From the NCBI GenBank assembly GCA_021844645.1, contig JAKBTA010000053.1, forward strand, positions 1 through 9,474: a stretch of 9,474 nucleotides of DNA, written 5' to 3'. This document shows positions 1-6,178 of the stretch, one piece after another. The notes beneath the pieces are model-generated. The model did no database searches. It was given only the letters and a program-made list of their open reading frames with translations, and was not told where the DNA came from. Both the position numbers and the translations under genes were made by a program. The DNA is from Nitrospirota bacterium. Lineage in GTDB: Bacteria; Nitrospirota_A; Leptospirillia; Leptospirillales; Leptospirillaceae. Position 1 is the first letter of the stretch. Each line of letters opens with the position of its first letter.

Positions 1-554
1 GCCGCATCGATTTTAAACCAGATGGACCAGGGGATTCTCTCAGATTCCAGAGTATTTTTCTGCTTGAAAAGATCCAGCACTTTTCTCCTGGTCGATGCCT
101 TAAAAAGCCCCGTGCCATTCGTAATGATCCGGATTGTGACTTCATGGGTGCGTTTTTGGAAAAAGGCAAGGACCTTTTCCAAAACTTCCGGGAATTCCGG
201 AACCATTGTGGGCTCCCCGTCCCCTGAAAAGGAGACATCGGTCAGTATTCTCTGGGCCATTGGAGTCTGGTCAAATGGAGGTACGGAAAAAAACTGGTTG
301 GTTTCCACAAGATCGATCAGGTGTGAAAGTTCGGCGATGACCCTGTCCGGGTCGACTTTCTGATGGATCTTCTGAATATGGGCCATTCCTTCCGGAGTCC
401 TATCGACCTGACAATAGATGCAATCAAAGTTGCAGCCCTTGTCCGGGTTCATGTTAATGCCGACCGAAAGTCCTCCGGAACGTCTGGATATGACCGGGTA
501 AACATGAATATTGTTCCTGAATCGTCTTTGATGATCTGAAAAGAGAAATTTCAA
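1..554 (-). CDS. Radical SAM enzyme, C-terminus cut by window edge
   Basis: This is the N-terminal 184 residues of a radical SAM protein whose 3' end lies beyond base 1. Residues 41-48 read CNFDCIYC, the CX3CX2C motif that holds the SAM-binding [4Fe-4S] cluster. They are preceded by a conserved block YPVISRRSGGLSVGINMNP (residues 19-37). Residues 108-116 read SFSGDGEPT, the glycine-rich SAM-contacting motif, and residues 144-149 read ITNGTG, another conserved strand. This pattern matches the COG0731-type Fe-S oxidoreductases, whose exact substrates are mostly unknown. The best start is the TTG at 554, which overlaps the stop of the upstream PP-loop gene in a TTGA junction and puts the DHQR segment near the N-terminus, as I recall for homologues. 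An alternative is the in-frame TTG at 575, preceded by GGAGGA but only 3 nt away. No ATG or GTG is available early enough. The family is sure; the specific function is unknown. Confidence 0.85.
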   Translation of the reverse strand, partial: MKFLFSDHQRRFRNNIHVYPVISRRSGGLSVGINMNPDKGCNFDCIYCQVDRTPEGMAHIQKIHQKVDPDRVIAELSHLIDLVETNQFFSVPPFDQTPMAQRILTDVSFSGDGEPTMVPEFPEVLEKVLAFFQKRTHEVTIRIITNGTGLFKASTRRKVLDLFKQKNTLESERIPWSIWFKIDA

Positions 555-1552
555 TGCCGAAGATGGGTCGTCCAATGGTCCTCCCTCAGAAAGGGGCTTT
601 CTTCAAGGGGTGGTTCGAGAGAGAGAATATGGTTGCTTTCTCCCCAGACGGTTTTGGCGGGAATAGGTGTGTATCCCCGTTCATGTTCTGGAAAATGGGG
701 CCAAAGAGCTCCGTAGACGATTTCATCCATATGGGGTGGAAGGGGTGCCGGGAAAAAAACACTGGGGCCATTAAAGCCTTCCGGGTGAAAGGAGACGCCA
801 AGTCCCGAGATCTTTTCGTCGAGCGCCTTGTTGTCTTTTTCATTTCGACCAAGAATCACCCACGTGGAGTCTTCGAATCGATAGTGGCGGCCGTGTCGGA
901 GAAGTGATGCATTTTCCCTTGATCTTCCGTCATCAAGGGTAATGAAATCAGTGACCCTTTCCCGAAAATGCTCATCGGTCAAAAGACATCCTCCGGCGGG
1001 GCTTGGAATGGTCTTGAATCCGAATTTTTTGGCGAGGGCGAGTTGGGGTTTTCTGGAGCGTCCTGCCCATCCAAAAAGCTTTTTTCGGTCGACTATCCCT
1101 TCCTTTTCCATGCGAGTCTCAGGGAGGAGCCTTGCCGACAATGGGCGCAGGATTTCTCCTTCCATTCCGGCTTCCTGATCGATTACGTATAATGTATCCC
1201 TTTTTTGGCTCATGGGTCTTTGGCCGACAACCTCTCCTGTTACCAGAAAGCTCGTACCGGTTTCATCCATAACCTTCTTGGCAATGGTAAACATGAGTAT
1301 CCTGCAGTCGATACAGGGGTTGACCACTGAGCCATAACCAAACTCGGGATTTTTCAATACATCAATAAAGGCATCCCCTTTTGGACGGCGGAGCAGGGGA
1401 ACCCCCAATTCCGCCGCCATGGTTTCAGCAGTGTTTTCGCAGCCGAAGGGACTTTCAAGGTGGAGACCCACCAGTTCAATGCCCTGCTCCAGAAGGAGCC
1501 TGCCCGCGAGGGAAGAGTCCAGTCCTCCGGAAAGAAGTAAAAGTCCTTTCAA
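551..1552 (-). CDS. ThiI/MnmA-like PP-loop ATPase with C-terminal NFACT-R-like domain
   Basis: A 333-residue cytoplasmic protein of the adenylating PP-loop superfamily, probably acting in tRNA thiolation or related sulfur transfer. The ATP pyrophosphatase loop SGGLDSS is at residues 8-14. Cysteines C80 and C83 (PCIDC) and C189 (SPAGGC) form a three-Cys pattern like that of thiouridylases, where such residues carry the persulfide or a [4Fe-4S] cluster. Residues about 219-245 (RHGRHYRF...ILGRNEKDN) resemble the NFACT-type RNA-binding domain seen fused to ThiI-like domains in this subfamily. It lacks the N-terminal ferredoxin-like and THUMP domains of classical ThiI and is shorter than MnmA, so neither symbol is safe. 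The start is TTG, overlapping the stop of the upstream gene by four bases (TTGA), with AAGGA suitably placed upstream. Its own stop overlaps the radical SAM start in the same manner, implying translational coupling. Fold certain; tRNA substrate inferred. Confidence 0.85.
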   Translation of the reverse strand: MKGLLLLSGGLDSSLAGRLLLEQGIELVGLHLESPFGCENTAETMAAELGVPLLRRPKGDAFIDVLKNPEFGYGSVVNPCIDCRILMFTIAKKVMDETGTSFLVTGEVVGQRPMSQKRDTLYVIDQEAGMEGEILRPLSARLLPETRMEKEGIVDRKKLFGWAGRSRKPQLALAKKFGFKTIPSPAGGCLLTDEHFRERVTDFITLDDGRSRENASLLRHGRHYRFEDSTWVILGRNEKDNKALDEKISGLGVSFHPEGFNGPSVFFPAPLPPHMDEIVYGALWPHFPEHERGYTPIPAKTVWGESNHILSLEPPLEESPFLREDHWTTHLRH

Positions 1553-1860
1553 TCAACATCCTTGTCGGAATCGGAAATGACTTCATGAATTTCAAGAACA
1601 TTCGGTCCGGAAAACATTTCTCTGGGAGGGTGGTTGGAATGAGCTTTTTTAAAGGAGTCCGAGCGGGTCCAGTTCTTGAAGTCCTCCATTGTCTCCCAAA
1701 AGGTCATGACACTGTAGTACTCAGAATCGATGGGCTTTAAAATCAGGTTGCGAATGAAGCCCGGTGATCCGTCGATCAGTCCCTTCCTGTTCTTGAAGCG
1801 TTCTTCAAAGTCTTTTTCAAATCCTTTGGCAACAAGAATGCGATTGGCAACAACAAACAT
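1549..1860 (-). CDS. ABM-fold heme monooxygenase-like protein (IsdG/HmoB type)
   Basis: A 103-residue protein of the antibiotic biosynthesis monooxygenase (dimeric alpha+beta barrel) family. The N-terminal strand FVVANRILV, the PGF at residues 33-35, the TFWET at 53-57 and the segment NWTRSDSFKKAH at 63-74 follow the IsdG/HmoA/HmoB pattern. N6, W64 and H74 occupy the places of the Asn-Trp-His triad of IsdG-type heme-degrading enzymes, with the same ten-residue Trp-to-His spacing as IsdG (W67, H77). This makes heme binding or degradation plausible, though many ABM proteins have other or unknown roles. The ATG at 1860 is preferred over the in-frame ATG at 1902, because AAAGGA lies 5 nt upstream and the protein then begins directly with strand 1. 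It is the first gene of a three-gene operon after a 143-nt gap downstream of ruvB, and its TGA overlaps the next gene's TTG. Confidence 0.82.
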   Translation of the reverse strand: MFVVANRILVAKGFEKDFEERFKNRKGLIDGSPGFIRNLILKPIDSEYYSVMTFWETMEDFKNWTRSDSFKKAHSNHPPREMFSGPNVLEIHEVISDSDKDVD

Positions 1861-2003
1861 GGCAATCCTTTCGTTAGGGAGAGGTGAGGGAAAAAGAAGC
1901 ATTCCATCCTAAGTGTGTCACATTGGTTCGTATGGTTTCGAAATTGAATCCCCTTAGTGTTTCATTGATCGGGTGCGGATTCAAGGGTCCACTCGCTGTT
2001 TGG
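1861..2003 (-). promoter_or_regulatory. Intergenic region after ruvB, probable promoter of small operon
   Basis: A 143-nt gap between the ruvB stop and the ABM-fold gene, the only sizeable gap on the minus strand left of 8349. A promoter for the three-gene operon is expected here, but I find no convincing -35/-10 pair. I also see no GC-rich hairpin followed by T residues after ruvB, so transcription from the ruv genes may read through. A small palindrome TTTCGAAA lies near 1940. No coding sequence is supported. Confidence 0.3.
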
Positions 2004-3014
2004 CTAGGAGCCTTCACTGGCCTCCCACCCAGAAGGAGTCAGCTTTCTACCGGAAGGAGTCCTGGCGAGGAATCCTTCCTTCAAAAGGTAAGGCTCCACG
2101 ACATCGATCAGGGTTTCGGGATCCATTTGAAGGGTTGCCGCGATGGCTTCAATTCCCACTGGGCCGCCTTCGTAGACGGACCGGATTGTTTCAAGAAACT
2201 TCCTGTCCACCCGGTTCAGGCCTCTTGTGTCTATTCCCTCCATTTGAAGGGCCTCTTTTGCCAGTGAGACTGTGATAACCCCGTTCCCCCTTACCTGAGC
2301 AAAGTCCCTGACTCTTTTTAAAAGCCTGTTGGCTATCCTTGGGGTCCCCCGTGAACGTTGCCCAATTTCATTTGCCGCATCAGGGGTCATCATGATCTCC
2401 AGAATCTTTGCAGACCGTTCCAGAATCCGGGCAAGTTCCGCGGGAGTGTAAAAGTCCATATCCCTTTGTATTCCGAATCGGTCTCTAAGGGGAGCGGAGA
2501 GGAGACCCGCTCTTGTGGTGGCGCCAACAAGGGTAAAGGTCTGAAGCCGATGGCGGAATGTTCTGGCTGCCGATCCTTTGTCAAAGACGACATCGATGGC
2601 AAAGTCCTCCATCGCTGTGTATAAAATCTCTTCAACAGGGCGTGGAAGTCTGTGGATTTCATCAATAAACAGAACCGTTCCCGGGGCCATTCTGGTCAAG
2701 ATTCCCACCAGGTCCCCCCCTTTTTCAAGGGCAGGTCCTGTTGTTCCCTGAAAGGGGACGCCCATGGCCTTTGCAATCAGGCTGGAAAGCGTTGTTTTCC
2801 CGAGCCCTGGTGGGCCATGGAACAGAATATGATCCAGGGCCTCTCCCCGTATGATGGCGGCTTCAATGGCAATGTGCAGGCTTCTGGTGACATCTTCCTG
2901 ACCGACATAGTCTTCGAAAGAGCGGGGACGAAGCTGATTTGATTCCCTGTTCTCTTCTGCAATGTTCTCTTCGATTTCCTCTTCAGGAAATGGTGTGGGA
3001 TCAGTCAGATCCAA
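2004..3014 (-). CDS. ruvB: Holliday junction branch migration ATPase RuvB
   Basis: RuvB is the hexameric AAA+ motor that, with RuvA, drives branch migration of Holliday junctions during recombinational repair. Counted from the proposed start, Walker [10 protein letters not shown] is at residues 67-75 (K73), Walker B LFIDEIH at 115-121, sensor 1 GATTRAG at 164-170, the arginine-finger motif RDRFG at 177-181 and sensor 2 RGTPR at 222-226. A C-terminal winged-helix domain includes GGPVG and the TPSGR motif (319-323). The TTG at 3014 is chosen because GGAGG sits 9 nt upstream and gives 336 residues, the length of E. coli RuvB. An in-frame ATG at 3086 would add 24 residues without family counterpart and overlap ruvA by 86 nt. 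The chosen start still overlaps the ruvA end by 14 nt, implying coupled translation. Identity certain; start likely. Confidence 0.97.
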   Translation of the reverse strand: MDLTDPTPFPEEEIEENIAEENRESNQLRPRSFEDYVGQEDVTRSLHIAIEAAIIRGEALDHILFHGPPGLGKTTLSSLIAKAMGVPFQGTTGPALEKGGDLVGILTRMAPGTVLFIDEIHRLPRPVEEILYTAMEDFAIDVVFDKGSAARTFRHRLQTFTLVGATTRAGLLSAPLRDRFGIQRDMDFYTPAELARILERSAKILEIMMTPDAANEIGQRSRGTPRIANRLLKRVRDFAQVRGNGVITVSLAKEALQMEGIDTRGLNRVDRKFLETIRSVYEGGPVGIEAIAATLQMDPETLIDVVEPYLLKEGFLARTPSGRKLTPSGWEASEGS

Positions 3015-3630
3015 TTCTGTAAACCTCCGAGAAAAGCTCTTCAATGGTACGAATGTCGGGGTTCTTCTTGAGAGCTGCGGCGACAAGTCTTGATGCTTCG
3101 ATCGGAGTGTGTCCGAATTGTTGGACCAATGTCTCCCTGACCAGGGATGAAATATCTGTCAGAGAAGCTGTTTTGTTCTTCCCTATGGGGTCGGCCGGAA
3201 TCAGGGGTGTTGATATGGGCTGGACTTCTTCCTTCAGATCGGAAATGATTTTTTTAGCGGTTTTGTCTCCGACTCCCTTGAGTGTTTTCAATCGGGAGAC
3301 ATCTCCCTGCGAGATCATGGAAAGCATCTCCTCGACAGGAAGGGAAAGAATTCGCAGTGCGGTCATGGGGCCAAGTCCCTGAACCTTTCTGAGAAGAAGA
3401 AAAAGGTCCTGTTCCTCTTTTGTGGGAAACCCAACAAGGGTTGGAGAATCCTGATGTTCGCTCCAGAAGAACTGGGTATACAGGCTTAACTCGGAAGATT
3501 CTGAATCGGTTCCCGACAGGACACTCATCGAGTAGGGCGATAGGTGGACCCGATACCCGACAGCTCCCGCGCGAAGGGTAATGGCATCTTCTTCCCAGGA
3601 GATGATTGTTCCGAACAATCTTGAAATCAT
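3001..3630 (-). CDS. ruvA: Holliday junction binding protein RuvA
   Basis: RuvA binds four-way DNA junctions as a tetramer and loads RuvB. The 209-residue protein has the family layout: an OB-fold N-terminal domain starting MISRLFGTI and containing GAVGYRVHL (22-30), then two helix-hairpin-helix motifs around residues 83-95 ([13 protein letters not shown]) and 117-133 ([17 protein letters not shown]). A linker of about 20 residues leads to domain III, which contacts RuvB (about 155-205). Length fits the family (E. coli 203). The ATG at 3630 overlaps the ruvC stop in an ATGA junction and has only a weak Shine-Dalgarno, so translation is probably coupled to ruvC. Confidence 0.96.
   Translation of the reverse strand: MISRLFGTIISWEEDAITLRAGAVGYRVHLSPYSMSVLSGTDSESSELSLYTQFFWSEHQDSPTLVGFPTKEEQDLFLLLRKVQGLGPMTALRILSLPVEEMLSMISQGDVSRLKTLKGVGDKTAKKIISDLKEEVQPISTPLIPADPIGKNKTASLTDISSLVRETLVQQFGHTPIEASRLVAAALKKNPDIRTIEELFSEVYRIGSD
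3024..3028 (-). promoter_or_regulatory. Ribosome binding site deciding the ruvB start
   Basis: GGAGG on the minus strand inside the last codons of ruvA, 9 nt before the TTG at 3014. It is the strongest Shine-Dalgarno match near the ruvA/ruvB junction and supports the TTG start over the ATG at 3086. Confidence 0.6.
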
Positions 3631-4151
3631 GGGGGCAATAACCTGCTGAAACCGAGAAAAGCCAATCCCATGGCATCGCCTTCATGAGTGCTTGAAAGAT
3701 GAAGTCTCGGGCCAAGCCATATGGCAAGGGATTCCTGGACGGCTTCTTTGGAGGCGCCACCATAACCCGTGATCCTGTGCTTGAGCTCTCTTGGAGATAT
3801 GGTCGTAAAAGAGAGGTGCAGTTTGTTCGACAGAAGAGCAACGACACCGATGACCGGTCCCAGCATCAAACCGGCGTTGGGTGCATTTTTCCTGTTGAAA
3901 TGATCTTCAATGATCACGGCATTGGGCCGGTGGGTCTTTGCGATTTGCTCAAGCCGGTCATAAATCTCGCCGATCCTTCCCTCGACGGGTGTTTTCGGAG
4001 ATGTCCTGATCGTTCCTTGGGCCAATATGCGAACTGTCTCGAGAGATGTTCCGGATAGAACCGCATAGCCTGTTGCGGCAAGTCCGGGATCAACACCCAG
4101 TACGGTAAAGGAAGAGCCCCTTTGAACCGTGGGGAGATTCGGTCCCCCCAC
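3627..4151 (-). CDS. ruvC: Crossover junction endodeoxyribonuclease RuvC
   Basis: RuvC is the dimeric RNase H-fold nuclease that cuts Holliday junctions symmetrically. From the proposed GTG start it has 174 residues. The metal-binding acids are D21 in VLGVDPGLAATGYAVL, E82 in VIIEDHF, and the HEGD motif with H156 and D159. The His at the third position matches the Thermus-type active site (D, E, H, D) rather than the E. coli Asp. The conserved GYGGASKEAVQ block is at 129-139. GTG at 4151 is preferred because AGGAAG lies 7 nt upstream, it leaves a 16-nt gap from htrA, and it gives the usual length. In-frame ATGs at 4187 and 4202 overlap htrA and have poor Shine-Dalgarno matches; an ATG at 4283 would add 44 residues not expected of RuvC. 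Identity certain; start uncertain. Confidence 0.93.
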   Translation of the reverse strand: MGGPNLPTVQRGSSFTVLGVDPGLAATGYAVLSGTSLETVRILAQGTIRTSPKTPVEGRIGEIYDRLEQIAKTHRPNAVIIEDHFNRKNAPNAGLMLGPVIGVVALLSNKLHLSFTTISPRELKHRITGYGGASKEAVQESLAIWLGPRLHLSSTHEGDAMGLAFLGFSRLLPP

Positions 4152-4158
4152 GGGCAGG

Positions 4159-4164
4159 CTTCCT
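4159..4164 (-). promoter_or_regulatory. Probable ribosome binding site for the ruvC GTG start
   Basis: AGGAAG on the minus strand, just after the htrA stop (TAA at 4168-4170) and 7 nt before the GTG at 4151. It is the best Shine-Dalgarno among the candidate ruvC starts. Confidence 0.45.
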
Positions 4165-4167
4165 GTT

Positions 4168-5670
4168 TTAGGGAGAGAGGGGGACATAAGAATATCGGCC
4201 ATCCCGCAGGACGGACAGGACCGCATCCTGGTCCTTTTTGATTTTCTTAGCAATGCGAATATATTCGCTGACCGAGTGCACACTGTGCCTGTTCACTTCG
4301 ACAATGATATCCCCTCTTCTGAGACCGGCGCTTTCGGCAACAGAACCAGAGGCCACCCCCTCGACAATAACCCCTTCAAGATGAGCGGGAAGATTCAGTT
4401 GCTGGCGCATCTCTGCGGTGATATCAGTAATGACGAGTCCCTTCAGGACATTGTTAAGTTTTGGAGAGGATGGCTTCTCAACGTGATTTCCGGCCATTGC
4501 GATATTTGCCGGAAGCTCTCCGATCATGACAGGAATATTTCTCTTGTCACCATTTCTGATGACTGTAATCCGGACATTTGTTCCAGGTGCAATGCGCGAC
4601 ACCCTGAAACGAAGATCGTTGGCATCCTGAATTTCATGATCGTCAAGTGCGATGATCACGTCACCCCGCTTGAAGCCTGCATGACTTGCGGGACCATCCG
4701 GAAGAATGTCGCTGACAAGAACACCCTTTTTGCTGGAAAGATGAAATTGACGCTCGATTACCGGTGATATGTTCTGGATCGATACGCCAAGCCAACCACG
4801 AACGACTCGTCCCTTCGTTCTGAGGTCGTTGACGACTTGCCGTACCATTTCGGCCGGAATGGCAAAACCAATCCCTTCATAGCCGCCATTTGTTGTGTAG
4901 ATGGCGGTATTCATCCCGATGACCTGTCCGAAGAGATTGACAAGAGGACCACCGGAGTTTCCAGGATTGATGGCAGCATCTGTCTGGATAAAATTTTCGT
5001 ACTGTTCAATTCCGATATTGCTTCTTTTCAGTGCGGATACAATTCCCATGGTGATGGATTGTGTCAGACCAAAAGGTGATCCCATGGCAAGGACAATGGT
5101 TCCGACGCTGACCTTTTTCGAATCGCCCCAGGAAACGATCGGGAGGTCATGTTTCGGGTGGATCCGGATCACCGCAACATCAGTCATGGGGTCTTTTCCG
5201 ATAATGGTCGCCCGGTAGCTTGACTTGTCAGAGAGGACAACGGTGACCTTAGTGGCATGTTTGACCACATGATAGTTTGTAACGATGTAGCCATCCTTGG
5301 AGATGATGAAGCCGGACCCCAGGCTTCTCTCAACATGCTTCTGCGGAGCTCCTCCGGGAGCCTGATTGCCGAAAAACTGCCTGAAAAAGGGGTCGTTCAT
5401 GAATGGATTCTGCGGTTTTGCCGTTACGACGGATGTTGTCGAAATGTTGACGACTGACGGAATGACCGCTTTTGAAACCGTCACAAACACATTCTGAAGT
5501 GCGAGACCCGGAGCAACTTCCTCCTTTGATATCGGAGCGGAAGGAGTTCCATCACTAGCCCTTGCTGGCTGCGGTGTCATGGAGAGAATGAGCGATAAGC
5601 AAAGGCCGAGTGATATAAGGGAGATCCGTGTCAGTTTCTTGGGGGTTTCTATTTGTGAAGATTGGATCAT
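4168..5670 (-). CDS. degP: Periplasmic serine protease HtrA/DegP type, two PDZ domains
   Basis: A 500-residue envelope quality-control protease. A positively charged start followed by a hydrophobic stretch (residues 15-31) and PARA at 35-38 looks like a Sec signal peptide cleaved near residue 38. The trypsin-like catalytic domain carries H134 (TNYHVV), D164 (TDVAVI) and S239 (NPGNSGGP). Two PDZ domains follow at about 293-385 and 405-498, beginning around GWLGVSIQ and GLVITDI. Two PDZ domains are typical of DegP, DegQ and MucD; the sequence alone does not separate these, so the symbol is approximate. The ATG at 5670 has GAAGGAG 10 nt upstream. It follows the response regulator by 26 nt and precedes ruvC, so it is probably co-transcribed with the two-component genes. 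Confidence 0.93.
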   Translation of the reverse strand: MIQSSQIETPKKLTRISLISLGLCLSLILSMTPQPARASDGTPSAPISKEEVAPGLALQNVFVTVSKAVIPSVVNISTTSVVTAKPQNPFMNDPFFRQFFGNQAPGGAPQKHVERSLGSGFIISKDGYIVTNYHVVKHATKVTVVLSDKSSYRATIIGKDPMTDVAVIRIHPKHDLPIVSWGDSKKVSVGTIVLAMGSPFGLTQSITMGIVSALKRSNIGIEQYENFIQTDAAINPGNSGGPLVNLFGQVIGMNTAIYTTNGGYEGIGFAIPAEMVRQVVNDLRTKGRVVRGWLGVSIQNISPVIERQFHLSSKKGVLVSDILPDGPASHAGFKRGDVIIALDDHEIQDANDLRFRVSRIAPGTNVRITVIRNGDKRNIPVMIGELPANIAMAGNHVEKPSSPKLNNVLKGLVITDITAEMRQQLNLPAHLEGVIVEGVASGSVAESAGLRRGDIIVEVNRHSVHSVSEYIRIAKKIKKDQDAVLSVLRDGRYSYVPLSP

Positions 5671-5696
5671 TTTCGGCGTTCTCCTTCGAATGATGG

Positions 5697-6158
5697 TCAG
5701 TCCGTATTTCCGGGGGGGGACTGCTTCAGATGGCCGCTTGGTGAGCGTCCAATGGCGTCAAGTGTTCGCTGAACGACCTCTATGATCTCCTGTTTTTTGA
5801 ATGGCTTTGGAATGAGGTCAATGGCTCCGAGAGAAAGGGCCTCGACCCAGAGGTGTTCGTCACCGAATGCGGTCAGTATGATCACGGGAAGATCCGGATG
5901 GTCTTTCTTGATCGACCTGAGAAGGTCCATCCCGCTTCTTCCTGGCATGCGAAGATCTGTGAGGATCAGGGAGGCTTCCTCCCTGTCAAGATGAGCGATG
6001 GCTTCTTCGGCAGATTGGGAAACGGATACTGCAAAGCCCCCTTTTTTCAGAATTTCTTCCAAAAGGTCAAGCGCAACCACATCGTCTTCAACGACCAGAA
6101 TTTTTTTTCGGTTTTTCTGAGACGCCGACATTGGCAGAGTTTCCGAGTCAAGAGGCAT
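5697..6158 (-). CDS. Stand-alone receiver-domain response regulator
   Basis: A 153-residue CheY-like receiver without an output domain. Acidic residues D25 and D26 (VVEDD), the phospho-acceptor D68 (LTDLRMP), the switch T96 (ILTAF) and K118 (PKPF) are all present, so phosphorylation should work. The last 20 or so residues (GRSPSGHLKQSPPGNTD) are low-complexity and contain no DNA-binding fold, so it must act through protein contacts or phosphorelay. It lies 20 nt after the histidine kinase gene and is its likely partner. The ATG at 6158 has a weak AGGT about 7 nt upstream; an internal ATG at residue 10 is a less likely start. Near the 3' end, eight C residues (plus-strand G8 at 5712-5719) encode Ser-Pro-Pro; one added base would join this frame to HtrA. 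Confidence 0.92.
   Translation of the reverse strand: MPLDSETLPMSASQKNRKKILVVEDDVVALDLLEEILKKGGFAVSVSQSAEEAIAHLDREEASLILTDLRMPGRSGMDLLRSIKKDHPDLPVIILTAFGDEHLWVEALSLGAIDLIPKPFKKQEIIEVVQRTLDAIGRSPSGHLKQSPPGNTD
5712..5719 (-). repeat. C8 homopolymer at the end of the response regulator gene
   Basis: Eight consecutive C on the minus strand, five codons before the response regulator stop. Homopolymers of this length are prone to slippage in replication, transcription or sequencing. An added base, or a -1 shift by the ribosome, opens a reading frame without a stop that runs into the htrA ATG at 5670 in the htrA frame. Confidence 0.8.
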
Positions 6159-6178
6159 AGTTGAAACCTACCATATCA

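Noticed and set aside
1884..2275. Plus-strand open frames opposite the end of ruvB
   Set aside because: They are antisense shadows of the ruvB winged-helix region with no motif.
3015..3086. 24-residue N-terminal extension of RuvB from the ATG at 3086
   Set aside because: It overlaps ruvA by 86 nt and has no family counterpart; TTG at 3014 has a clear GGAGG and gives the usual length.
3254..3847. 197-codon minus-strand open frame across ruvA and ruvC
   Set aside because: Same strand but out of frame with both catalytic genes, with a Ser/Arg/Cys-rich composition typical of a shadow frame.
4152..4283. 44-residue N-terminal extension of RuvC from the ATG at 4283
   Set aside because: The RNase H fold of RuvC begins almost at its N-terminus, and the extension duplicates htrA coding sequence in another frame.
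4129..4767. 212-codon plus-strand open frame opposite htrA and ruvC
   Set aside because: It lies entirely antisense to two strongly supported genes, has no recognisable motif and no good ribosome binding site.
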